Below are positions 1-5,531 of a stretch of DNA of 10,625 nucleotides, one piece after another (positions within the stretch are counted from its first letter, which is position 1; the number at the start of each line of letters is the position of its first letter). Source of the stretch: an uncultured Faecalibacterium sp. GTDB taxonomy: Bacteria > Bacillota > Clostridia > Oscillospirales > Ruminococcaceae. The translations under genes were made by a program, and so were the position numbers. The stretch covers positions 1 to 10,625 of the forward strand of contig CAAHET010000071.1 of assembly GCA_900772565.1 (NCBI GenBank). Reading direction: 5' to 3'. A model generated the notes under the pieces. It made no database searches. It was not told the origin of the DNA and was given only the letters and a program-made list of their open reading frames with translations.

Positions 1-74
<74 letters not shown>

Positions 75-79
75 GAAAG

Positions 80-112
80 AAAAGCACCGCACAGAAATGT
101 GTGGTGCTTTTT
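80..112 (+). terminator. Intrinsic terminator of tRNA-Ala
   Basis: An 11-bp hairpin starts six bases after the tRNA CCA end. AGCACCGCACA at 83-93 pairs with TGTGTGGTGCT at 98-108 (one G-U pair) around a GAAA tetraloop, and is followed by a run of T. An A run in front gives some chance of two-way activity. Confidence 0.9.
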
Positions 113-117
113 GCTTT

Positions 118-352
118 ACCCCTTCCGTCTTGCCGCTGCGCGGCAATCCACCCGTTCCCCACTCTGTCGCTGACGCGACATCTCTCCCCGGCCGGGGAGA
201 GTCTGTCCAAGGGGACGGCTTTTCGTGGTGGCGATAAACTTTGCGGCATAGCCCATAGGCGTCCCCTTGAGGAAAGACTTCCCCCGCTCCGGGGGAAGAT
301 GTCACCGCAGGTGACAAAAGGGGGAATCTGGCGCGTTAGCGCCTGAGGGGGT
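118..352 (+). repeat. Structured intergenic repeat, copy 1
   Basis: This gene-free stretch between two tRNA genes holds one full unit of a repeat family that recurs at 3340-3656, 7726-7883 and 10557-10625. It opens with ACCCCTTCCGTC and closes with CTGAGGGGGT. Between these lie several hairpins: TTGCCGC/GCGGCAA near 133-147, CTCTCCCCGG/CCGGGGAGAG, CTTCCCCC/GGGGGAAG, GTCACC-GCA-GGTGAC at 301-315, and GGCGC-GTTA-GCGCC near 330-343. The core GGCGATAAACTTTG and GGCGTCCCCTTGAGG blocks are shared with copy 2. No protein-coding signal is seen. The length and modular hairpins suggest a palindromic or MITE-like element spread in intergenic DNA, without its own transposase here. Confidence 0.8.
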
Positions 353-386
353 GACCCGCCTGAGGCAGTACCCCCTAAATTCATGC

Positions 387-415
387 TGGACATTTGCGCA
401 AAGTTATGGTATAAT
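387..415 (+). promoter_or_regulatory. Sigma-A promoter of tRNA-Gly
   Basis: The -35 box TGGACA is at 387-392. A 17-base spacer leads to a perfect -10 box TATAAT at 410-415, which is preceded by TGG (an extended -10). Transcription would start near 422, a few bases before the tRNA begins at 429. Confidence 0.88.
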
Positions 416-428
416 GAATTCTGCAATT

Positions 429-503
429 GCGGGTATAGTACATCGGCTAGTATATCAGCCTTCCAAGCTGAGGAGGTGGGTTCGATTCCCATTACCCGCT
501 CCA
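429..503 (+). tRNA. tRNA-Gly (anticodon TCC)
   Basis: The acceptor stem GCGGGTA at 429-435 pairs perfectly with TACCCGC at 493-499. The anticodon stem TCAGC/GCTGA at 455-459 and 467-471 encloses the loop CTTCCAA, so the anticodon TCC is at 462-464 and reads GGA and related glycine codons. The T loop TTCGATT, discriminator T and encoded CCA are present. It has its own promoter and terminator. A likely acquired gene island begins just downstream, and tRNA genes are common integration sites, but I find no second copy of this 3' end in the window. Confidence 0.96.
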
Positions 504-504
504 C

Positions 505-540
505 AAGACCTGAACCCTGAACGGTTCGGGTCTTTTCTTT
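505..540 (+). terminator. Intrinsic terminator of tRNA-Gly
   Basis: A 12-bp hairpin, AAGACCTGAACC at 505-516 with GGTTCGGGTCTT at 523-534 (one T-G pair), has a 6-base loop and a T-rich tail (TTTTCTTTTT). It begins two bases after the tRNA. Confidence 0.92.
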
Positions 541-569
541 TTACCTGCTCCGGCAGAGGGGCGTTAAAT

Positions 570-737
570 GATAAAGTGACAGTTTATTCACGCTGCATCG
601 CGTAGAATGCAGCTTTATCAGCGTGAGAAACAGACAGCGGAGGATAAAGTGAAGTCACTTTATCAGCGGCATCACTTTATCAAACGGAGAAACAGACAAA
701 TAACAACATAGCTAAATTATTATTTGGCCACTTTATC
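570..737. repeat. Iteron-like cluster of GATAAAGTGA boxes
   Basis: The decamer GATAAAGTGA occurs at 570-579 and 643-652. Its reverse complement TCACTTTATC occurs at 655-664 and 672-681, and a near copy CCACTTTATC at 728-737. The copies at 643 and 655 form a perfect inverted repeat with a 2-base centre. A looser box, GCTTTATCA, is at 612-620. A longer unit, CTTTATCA followed four bases later by GAGAAACAGACA, occurs at 613-636 and 675-698 (20 of 24 bases equal, 62 bp apart). A dyad TCACGCTG/CAGCGTGA lies at 588-626. The last box overlaps the 3' end of the RepA-like gene. No gene is seen in 541-719. The arrangement suits binding sites for a replication or partition protein; this is inference from layout only. 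Confidence 0.7.
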
Positions 738-2084
738 CTCGCTTTCACCCTGTGAGGGGATACGCGAGAACCAGCCGCGGATGCCGTCTTTCTGGTTCAG
801 CTGAAACTTTTCGATCTCGCCGGACTTCACCAGTTCACCGTAGGCTCTGTTATAGGTGCCCTGACTGCATCCGGTCTCACGCGTGACAGCGCTGCGCAGC
901 TCGTTGCTTGCCATGCTGCCCAGCCGGCACTCTGCCAGCGTGTTCAGGATGGCGGCGGCGGTGTCGTCCTTGGTCTGCGCCATGCGGAAACGCTTTTCCT
1001 CAATAAAGTCTGCGTCCTTTTTGTCGGTGTAGCCGTCGAACACGGCGCGGGCGGTGGGGATGCCCTCCACGGCGGTGTCCTCGATGTGCAGCAGCACGGT
1101 CTGCTGCGGGGCGCAGTAGCTGGATTTTTCGTGAGAAAGGTAAGTCTTGCCGTCATTTTTGCTGTGTCCCATCATAAGCACGCTGCGGGCGATATCCCAG
1201 ATATCGGAGGAATCCGCCAGACGGGCACGGCCGGAAACGCCCTGCTTTTTGTTGCTGTGCATGGAGATCAGCGCGGCGCAGTTCTGCCGCTTGCTGATGC
1301 CGCGCAGGGGCACGATGGCGCTGCGCATCTGGTTGCGGCTGCCCATCTCCACATCTGCGGGCAGAAAGCTTTGCAGCGGGTCAAGAATCAGCAAAGCCGG
1401 GTCGAACTTTGCCGCATACTCCGCAAGCGCGGCGTCCTTGATGGTCAAAATCTTGCCCGCCCGGTCGAAATACTCATCGCTGGACAGGACAAAAACCTTG
1501 CTCACGTCCGCACCGGCGGCGATGTAGCGGGCTTTCAGCACCTTGCCGGGGTCGTCCTCGCCGGTCAGCACCAGCACGTTGCCGGTTTTGGGCGGCGGTA
1601 CGGGGAAAAAGCCGGAGGTCTTGCCGGTGGTCACATAGGCGATCAGCTGCGCCTGCCAGATGCCTTTGCCTGTGCCGCCGTCTGCGCCCAGCAGGGAGAC
1701 TTCCCCCAGCGGGAGCAGCCCGGGCACGAGCCACTGCACCGCCTGCGTCTGCACGTCCCCCATGCAGCCCGGGGCGGGCTTTTTGCCGAAATGCTTGTCG
1801 TGCCAGCTGTCTGCAGAATCATAGAAGGCTGGCGGGTCCTCTGCGGCACGCTTGGCGCACCCGGCACGCCATGTGTCGAACTGTCTCCAGCTGATGCCTG
1901 TGCCCGGCGCGGTCACCTGACTTTCAAGGTACTCCAGCCGTTCCAGCTGCTCGTCCGCCTCTCTGCCGATAAACACCAGCAGATAGGTGTAATCGTTCAG
2001 CAGCTCAGAGACAGGGGTCTGGTTCAGATACACCAGAAAGGGCTGCAGCTTCTTTTTTGCGTATTCGTCTAGGATACTTATCAC
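720..2084 (-). CDS. RepA-like AAA_25 family ATPase with C-terminal winged helix
   Basis: This 454-residue protein resembles the RecA-fold RepA-type helicase/ATPases (AAA_25) of plasmids, phages and integrated elements, which unwind or load at replication origins. Residues 1-110 show no domain I recognise. The Walker A loop GADGGTGKG is at 133-141, with Gly where Ser/Thr is usual; as I recall, some AAA_25 relatives have this too. An acidic GEDD is at 175-178, Walker B LLILDP at 231-236, and SMHSNKK at 274-280 resembles the sensor region of RepA. Residues 375-440 read like a winged helix for DNA binding. The start is a GTG; TGA lies three codons upstream, so no earlier start is possible. AGGTGA overlaps the GTG and could instead serve codon 4 (ATC). 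It is transcribed away from the XRE gene through a shared operator region, with iteron-like boxes at its 3' end. No primase or integrase is adjacent. The family call is good; the role in replication is inferred. Confidence 0.85.
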   Translation of the reverse strand: MISILDEYAKKKLQPFLVYLNQTPVSELLNDYTYLLVFIGREADEQLERLEYLESQVTAPGTGISWRQFDTWRAGCAKRAAEDPPAFYDSADSWHDKHFGKKPAPGCMGDVQTQAVQWLVPGLLPLGEVSLLGADGGTGKGIWQAQLIAYVTTGKTSGFFPVPPPKTGNVLVLTGEDDPGKVLKARYIAAGADVSKVFVLSSDEYFDRAGKILTIKDAALAEYAAKFDPALLILDPLQSFLPADVEMGSRNQMRSAIVPLRGISKRQNCAALISMHSNKKQGVSGRARLADSSDIWDIARSVLMMGHSKNDGKTYLSHEKSSYCAPQQTVLLHIEDTAVEGIPTARAVFDGYTDKKDADFIEEKRFRMAQTKDDTAAAILNTLAECRLGSMASNELRSAVTRETGCSQGTYNRAYGELVKSGEIEKFQLNQKDGIRGWFSRIPSQGESEDKVAK

Positions 2085-2092
2085 CTCATTTC

Positions 2093-2163
2093 AGACCAGT
2101 ATTGGTCTATTTGCTTGAGTATAACAGACATCATTTGGTCTGTCAAGAGATAATTTTTGGTCT
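2093..2163. promoter_or_regulatory. Operator region with three TTGGTCT boxes
   Basis: TTGGTCT occurs at 2102-2108, 2135-2141 and 2157-2163, with starts 33 and 22 bp apart, close to whole helical turns. The first forms an inverted repeat, AGACCA (2093-2098) with TGGTCT (2103-2108). The second lies in a looser one, ACAGAC (2124-2129) with GTCTGT (2138-2143). The third touches the -35 box of the rightward promoter. The second overlaps the -35 box and spacer of the leftward promoter, and the first sits just downstream of that start site. The obvious candidate ligand is the XRE repressor encoded at 2210, controlling itself and the RepA-like gene. Confidence 0.75.
2118..2146 (-). promoter_or_regulatory. 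Leftward sigma-A promoter of the RepA-like gene
   Basis: Read on the minus strand, the -35 box is a perfect TTGACA (2141-2146). A 17-base spacer leads to TATACT (2118-2123). The start site would fall near 2111, leaving a short leader that contains the inverted-repeat operator at 2093-2108. Confidence 0.85.
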
Positions 2164-2191
2164 GGACAATTGGCGGGATTCTTGCTATAGT
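2163..2191 (+). promoter_or_regulatory. Rightward sigma-A promoter of the XRE-MNT-HEPN genes
   Basis: The -35 box TGGACA (2163-2168), a 17-base spacer and TATAGT (2186-2191) precede the XRE gene. The TTGGTCT box at 2157-2163 abuts the -35 box, so a bound repressor would block RNA polymerase. Confidence 0.82.
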
Positions 2192-2209
2192 AAAGGGGGA
2201 GGTGGTTTG

Positions 2210-2596
2210 ATGACGATCGGAGAGCGCATATACTACTGCCGCATTGAAAATAAGATGACCCAGAAGCAGCTGGCGGAAAAAGCCGGCATGGCAGATTCTG
2301 CCATCAGAAAGTATGAATCCGGCCGGGTCACGCCGAAATTTGATACGCTGAACCGCATTGCCGCCGCACTTGATGTGCCATGGACGACCCTTTACCCGGA
2401 CGGGGAGACCCTGCCCGGGACGGAAAAGCCCACCCCGGAGCAGACGGCAGAGCCTGCCCCGCAGAGCCGGGTGCTCAGCGAGCAGCTGCTGCAAGACCTT
2501 GCCGCACTGAACGCAAAGGGTCAGGCGGAAGCGGCAAAGCGGGTGCATGAGCTGACCTTTTTGCCGGAGTACCAGAAAGACCCTGCTGAACGATAA
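2210..2596 (+). CDS. XRE-family helix-turn-helix repressor
   Basis: This 128-residue protein has a Cro/C1-type DNA-binding domain at about residues 4-62. TQKQLAEKAGMADSAIRKYE is the helix-turn-helix, followed by the usual SGRVTPKFDTLNRIAAALDV. Residues 64-86 are a Pro/Glu/Thr-rich linker, and the C-terminal 40 residues are helical and charged. The ATG at 2210 is chosen because GGGGGAGG lies at 2195-2202, seven bases upstream, and the promoter -10 is at 2186; the frame is open further upstream only through promoter DNA. It is divergent from the RepA-like ATPase and probably binds the TTGGTCT boxes between them. The MNT gene follows after 35 bases, so this regulator very likely also controls the toxin-antitoxin pair. 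The family is certain; the targets are inferred. Confidence 0.93.
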   Translation: MTIGERIYYCRIENKMTQKQLAEKAGMADSAIRKYESGRVTPKFDTLNRIAAALDVPWTTLYPDGETLPGTEKPTPEQTAEPAPQSRVLSEQLLQDLAALNAKGQAEAAKRVHELTFLPEYQKDPAER

Positions 2597-2631
2597 AAGC
2601 CCGCAGGGCACAACAGAAAAGGGGAGGTCGC

Positions 2632-2916
2632 ATGGAAGAACTTTACAGCCAGCTTGCCGCGCTGGCAAAGCGCTACGGCGCAAAGCGGCTTGTGCTGTTC
2701 GGCTCCCGCGCCAGAGGGGACAACCGGTATAACAGCGACATTGATCTGGCAGTATACGGGATGCCGGAAAACAACCGGGCAGAGTTCTGGCTGGACTGCG
2801 AAGAGCTGCCCACGCTGCTGAAATTTGATATCGTGCATATCAAAGACGGCATGAACCCGGCATTTTTGGCGAATATACAGAAGGATGGTGTAGAACTTTA
2901 TGCTGCAAAAAATTGA
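2632..2916 (+). CDS. MNT-type minimal nucleotidyltransferase (MntA-like antitoxin)
   Basis: At 94 residues this is a minimal nucleotidyltransferase. It has the family signature LFGSRARGDNRYNSDIDLAV (residues 22-41), with Gly24-Ser25 and metal-binding Asp36 and Asp38; the third acidic residue is probably Asp66 in KFDIVHI. In characterised MNT/HEPN pairs the MNT protein disarms the HEPN ribonuclease by attaching AMP groups to a tyrosine near its active site. All residues needed for that seem intact here. The ribosome site GGGGAGG is at 2621-2627. It lies 35 bases after the XRE gene, and its last 17 bases overlap the HEPN gene, which implies coupled translation. An antitoxin role is inferred from family and context. 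Confidence 0.92.
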   Translation: MEELYSQLAALAKRYGAKRLVLFGSRARGDNRYNSDIDLAVYGMPENNRAEFWLDCEELPTLLKFDIVHIKDGMNPAFLANIQKDGVELYAAKN

Positions 2917-3289
2917 GCATTATATCAACGCACTGGCACAGCTGGAACAGGCGATAGCCATCTACCAGAAGAGCCAGCAGGATGCACTTTACCGGGACGG
3001 TCTGATCCAGCGCTTTGAATTTACGGTAGAGCTTGCATGGAAGTCCATCAAGGAATATCTGGAAGATCAGGGGAGCAGCATTCCGTTTTCCTCTCCCCGG
3101 GCGATCCTGAAAGAAGCCTTTGCAGCTGGCATGATCGTGGATGCAAAGGGCTGGAACGACGTTCTCACAGCCCGAAATATCACCTCTCATGTCTACGACG
3201 AAAAAACCGCTATTGGCGTGGCAGACCAGATCTGCAATGAATTTTTGCCCCCGCTGCAGGCACTGCGGGCTTTCTACCGCGATGAATAA
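2900..3289 (+). CDS. HEPN-domain protein, HI0074-type (HepT-like toxin)
   Basis: This 129-residue protein matches the HI0074-type 'nucleotidyltransferase substrate-binding' HEPN family, with the hallmark helix RDGLIQRFEFTVELAWK at residues 32-48. The HEPN ribonuclease motif RX4-6H is present as Arg92-Asn93-...-His97. Tyr99 completes RX4HXY, the tyrosine that MntA-type partners modify with AMP in studied systems. It starts inside the MNT gene (17-base overlap) with only a weak ribosome site, so translation probably depends on the MNT message being read. Toxicity and target RNA cannot be read from sequence; some HI0074-type proteins are structural partners with no shown toxicity. No clear terminator follows; the next DNA is the repeat cluster at 3340. 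Confidence 0.9.
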   Translation: MLQKIEHYINALAQLEQAIAIYQKSQQDALYRDGLIQRFEFTVELAWKSIKEYLEDQGSSIPFSSPRAILKEAFAAGMIVDAKGWNDVLTARNITSHVYDEKTAIGVADQICNEFLPPLQALRAFYRDE

Positions 3290-3339
3290 GAAAGCACCCA
3301 CGACGGGCACGGGGCAGGGAAATCAATTTTCCGCATGAA

Positions 3340-3656
3340 GGCTTCCCCCGGAAGGGACAGGTTCTCCCCGCGCTGGGGAGAAATGTCGCCGAAGGTGACA
3401 AAAGGGGGAACTGGCAGAACCCCTTCCGTCACGGCTGCGCCGTGCCACCTTCCCCAAGGGGACGGCTTTTCGCGGCGGCGATAAACTTTGCCGGCATCTC
3501 CATAAGGCGTCCCCTTGAGGGCCGACTTCCCCCGCTCCGGGGGAAGATGTCACCATAGGTGACAAAAGGGGGAATCTGGCTGCGAACGTAGTGAGCAGAC
3601 TGAGGGGGTAACAGCAGAACCCCTTTCGTCTTGCCGCAGGGCAGCCATCTTGCCAA
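3340..3656 (+). repeat. Structured intergenic repeat cluster, copy 2 with flanking fragments
   Basis: This gap of about 420 bases (3290-3711) holds three pieces in tandem and in the same orientation. The first is a 3' fragment (about 3340-3415), including GTCGCC-GAA-GGTGAC and AAAAGGGGGAACTGGC. The second is a full unit (3419-3609), opening ACCCCTTCCGTC and closing CTGAGGGGGT. The third is a 5' fragment (3619-3656). The full unit shares long blocks with copy 1, such as GGCGATAAACTTTG and GACTTCCCCCGCTCCGGGGG. Its hairpins are CACGGC/GCCGTG, CTTCCCCC/GGGGGAAG, GTCACC-ATA-GGTGAC at 3549-3563, and CTGC/GCAG near 3580. No coding region is supported. Confidence 0.8.
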
Positions 3657-3678
3657 CCGGCGGCGGAAATGCTACAAT
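3650..3678 (+). promoter_or_regulatory. Sigma-A promoter of the PH-domain gene
   Basis: TTGCCA (3650-3655), a 17-base spacer and TACAAT (3673-3678) precede the gene by a 33-base gap. The -35 box lies in the last bases of the truncated repeat fragment, where a full unit has CCTTCCCCAA. Confidence 0.75.
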
Positions 3679-3711
3679 AGAGCCATAAAACACTGAAAGG
3701 GGAACGCTGCT

Positions 3712-4089
3712 ATGGAATTCCGCGATAAACCGATGGAGAACCTTATCCGTTTGCAGGAGAAGGATATCTGCAAAAACATCAACGCCCTGCTGCTGGAGGG
3801 CGAGCAGATCGTGGGTGCGTACAAGACGGTGCGCGATCAGGTGGTGTTCACCAGCCACCGCATCATCATGGTGGATATGCAGGGGGTCACGGGCACGCGG
3901 CAGCAGATCTTTGTGCTGCCTTACCGCAAGGTGCTGCACTACGGCATCCAGACGGCGGGCTTTGGCGACCCGTTGCAGGCGTCCCAGCTGACGGTCTGCT
4001 TTGCGGACGGCCACGAGGCGAAGTTCGGCTTTGTCGGGCAGAAAGACCTGTTTCAGGTGGCAAACGCCATCAGCGCCCGCATTCTGTAA
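3712..4089 (+). CDS. Bacterial PH-domain protein (bPH_1 type)
   Basis: This 125-residue soluble protein has the pattern of the bacterial pleckstrin-homology-like family found in YvbH and relatives. EGEQIVGAYKTVRDQVVFTS at residues 29-48 is followed by HRIIMVDMQGVTGTRQQ, then PYRKVLHYGIQTAGFGDP and a C-terminal helix. The family forms beta-barrel oligomers, and its function is not settled. No signal peptide or membrane helix is seen. The start is supported by AAAGGGGA at 3696-3703, eight bases before the ATG. It is a single-gene unit with its own promoter and a strong terminator shared with the convergent MFS gene. Confidence 0.88.
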   Translation: MEFRDKPMENLIRLQEKDICKNINALLLEGEQIVGAYKTVRDQVVFTSHRIIMVDMQGVTGTRQQIFVLPYRKVLHYGIQTAGFGDPLQASQLTVCFADGHEAKFGFVGQKDLFQVANAISARIL

Positions 4090-4103
4090 GAGAAACTAAA
4101 AAC

Positions 4104-4167
4104 AAAAGCATCTGCAAAAATCGCTGTTATCCTGAAACATTCAGGAGCGGCCTTTGCAGATGCTTTT
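4104..4167. terminator. Two-way branched terminator
   Basis: A perfect 15-bp outer stem (AAAAGCATCTGCAAA at 4104-4118 with its complement at 4153-4167) encloses an inner CGCT/AGCG stem and the hairpin TCCTGAA-ACA-TTCAGGA. T runs flank both sides: a 7-base run on the plus strand, and TTTTGTTTTT on the minus strand. It lies between convergent genes ending at 4089 and 4191, so it can serve both. Confidence 0.9.
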
Positions 4168-4190
4168 TTTGCGTGATAGAACAGTTTATG

Positions 4191-5351
4191 TTATGCGTGC
4201 GCCGTTTTGCGCACCAGCTGCCGGTGCATCAGCGCCATCAGCACCAGAAATACCAGCAGGTAGAAGGGGAACAGCGCCGGGGTGATGTTATTGGCAAGCA
4301 GACCGAACAGCGGCGGCATGACCAGATTGCCCACATAGGCGCTGCTCATCTGGATGCCGATGACCGCCTGAGAATTCTGTGCGCCGAAATGCGCCGGGGT
4401 GGAGTGGATGATGCTGGGGTAGATGGGCGCACAGCCCAGCCCTACCAGCACAAGCCCTGCCAGCGCAAAGACCTGCGCACCGGGCAGCAGCAGGGCGGCA
4501 ACGCCCACGCCCAGCACGGCAAACCCCAGACGGATCATCTGGTCGTCGCTCAGCTTTAAGGTCAGAAAGCCGCAGACGCCCCGCCCCACCGTGATGCCGA
4601 TATAGAACAGGCTGGCAAAGCTGGCAGCCGTCTGGGCGGGCACCTGCCGCACAAGGGTCAGGTAGCTGCTTGCCCAAAGCCCGGCAGTGGTCTCCAGTGC
4701 GCAGTAGCAGAAAAAGCAGAGCATCACTTCCTTCGCGCCCGGCAGCGCAAACACCTGCGGCAGGGTCAGCGCCTTGGGCGCGGTGCCGTCCGGGGCGGCG
4801 TCGGGGCGTTTATGCCACAGGGGCAGGCTGCAAAAAAGCACGGCAGAAAGTGCGATCTGGAACAGGGCGATATACCGGTAGCCGCTGTTCCAGCCCAGCC
4901 CGCCGGAAAGCGCCGCGCCCATCACCACGGGGCCGATGGTGGTGCCTACGCCCCACATACAGTGCAGCCAGCTCATGTGGCGGCTTTGGTAATGCAGGGC
5001 AACGTAGTTGTTCAGGGCGGCATCCACGCTGCCCGCGCCCAAGCCGTAGGGGACAGCCCACAGGCAGAGCATCCAGAACCGACCGGAGACTGAAAAGCCG
5101 AACAGCGCCGCAGCGGTCATGCCCACGCTGAGGGCGGTCACCCTGCCCGTGCCCAGCGCCCGGGTGAGCCGGTCGCTGTTCAGGCTGGAAACGATGGTGC
5201 CCAGCGAGATGATCATGGACAGGATGCCTGCGTAGGAGAAGGGGACGCCCAGCTGGGGGTACATGGTGGGCCATGCCGACCCCAGTAGGGAATCCGGCAG
5301 ACCAAGGCTGATAAAAGCCAAGTAAATAATGGGCAGCAAAAGCTGTGTCAT
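4191..5351 (-). CDS. MFS transporter, fucose-permease-like
   Basis: This 386-residue membrane protein has about 12 hydrophobic segments in two halves, joined by a polar loop near residues 180-200. The opening AFISLGLPDSLLGSAWP (residues 12-28) and SVDAALNNYVALHY (108-121) are typical of Firmicute MFS proteins labelled fucose permease-like. The loop SDRLTRALGTGRV (59-71) is the MFS motif A region. It probably moves a small sugar or related solute with protons; the substrate cannot be named. The frame is open 50 codons further upstream, but the ATG at 5351 is preferred because GGAGGA lies eight bases before it and the extension is basic and not membrane-like. No convincing promoter is seen; a direct repeat GTATGC at 5381-5386 and 5395-5400 might be regulatory. 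It is convergent with the PH gene. Confidence 0.88.
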   Translation of the reverse strand: MTQLLLPIIYLAFISLGLPDSLLGSAWPTMYPQLGVPFSYAGILSMIISLGTIVSSLNSDRLTRALGTGRVTALSVGMTAAALFGFSVSGRFWMLCLWAVPYGLGAGSVDAALNNYVALHYQSRHMSWLHCMWGVGTTIGPVVMGAALSGGLGWNSGYRYIALFQIALSAVLFCSLPLWHKRPDAAPDGTAPKALTLPQVFALPGAKEVMLCFFCYCALETTAGLWASSYLTLVRQVPAQTAASFASLFYIGITVGRGVCGFLTLKLSDDQMIRLGFAVLGVGVAALLLPGAQVFALAGLVLVGLGCAPIYPSIIHSTPAHFGAQNSQAVIGIQMSSAYVGNLVMPPLFGLLANNITPALFPFYLLVFLVLMALMHRQLVRKTAHA

Positions 5352-5482
5352 GGAAAGATTCCTCCACAGATGATTTGATGGTATGCTCCGCAGTGTATGC
5401 AGGTGCGCTATAAGAATAACATGACCGGACGGGAAATCATAGGGCAAAAGCGCCTGCTTTTTACAATAAAACCGGCGTTTTT

Positions 5483-5518
5483 CAAAAAAGAACTGCTGCA
5501 CATCCTTTGCGCAGCAGT
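5483..5518 (-). terminator. Intrinsic terminator of the MscS-like gene
   Basis: Read leftward, the perfect 8-bp stem ACTGCTGC/GCAGCAGT (5511-5518 with 5492-5499) has an 11-base loop and is followed by TCTTTTTTG. It begins 13 bases after the stop codon at 5532. Confidence 0.88.
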
Positions 5519-5531
5519 CCCTTTCGGTTTT

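Noticed and set aside
118..352. Insertion sequence with transposase
   Set aside because: Ends are partly inverted and the unit repeats, but it has no coding frame of transposase type; at most it is a non-autonomous element.
570..698. Possible CRISPR array from the repeated boxes
   Set aside because: Boxes are only 10-12 bases, occur in both orientations and at uneven spacing, and no cas gene is present.
429..3656. Integration of the island into tRNA-Gly with a duplicated 3' end
   Set aside because: I searched by eye for the last 20 or so bases of the tRNA downstream and found no second copy in the window; no integrase gene is present either.
5352..5501. A 50-codon N-terminal extension of the MFS protein
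   Set aside because: It lacks a ribosome site, overlaps the terminator of the neighbouring gene and reads as basic, non-membrane sequence; the ATG at 5351 has a clear GGAGGA.
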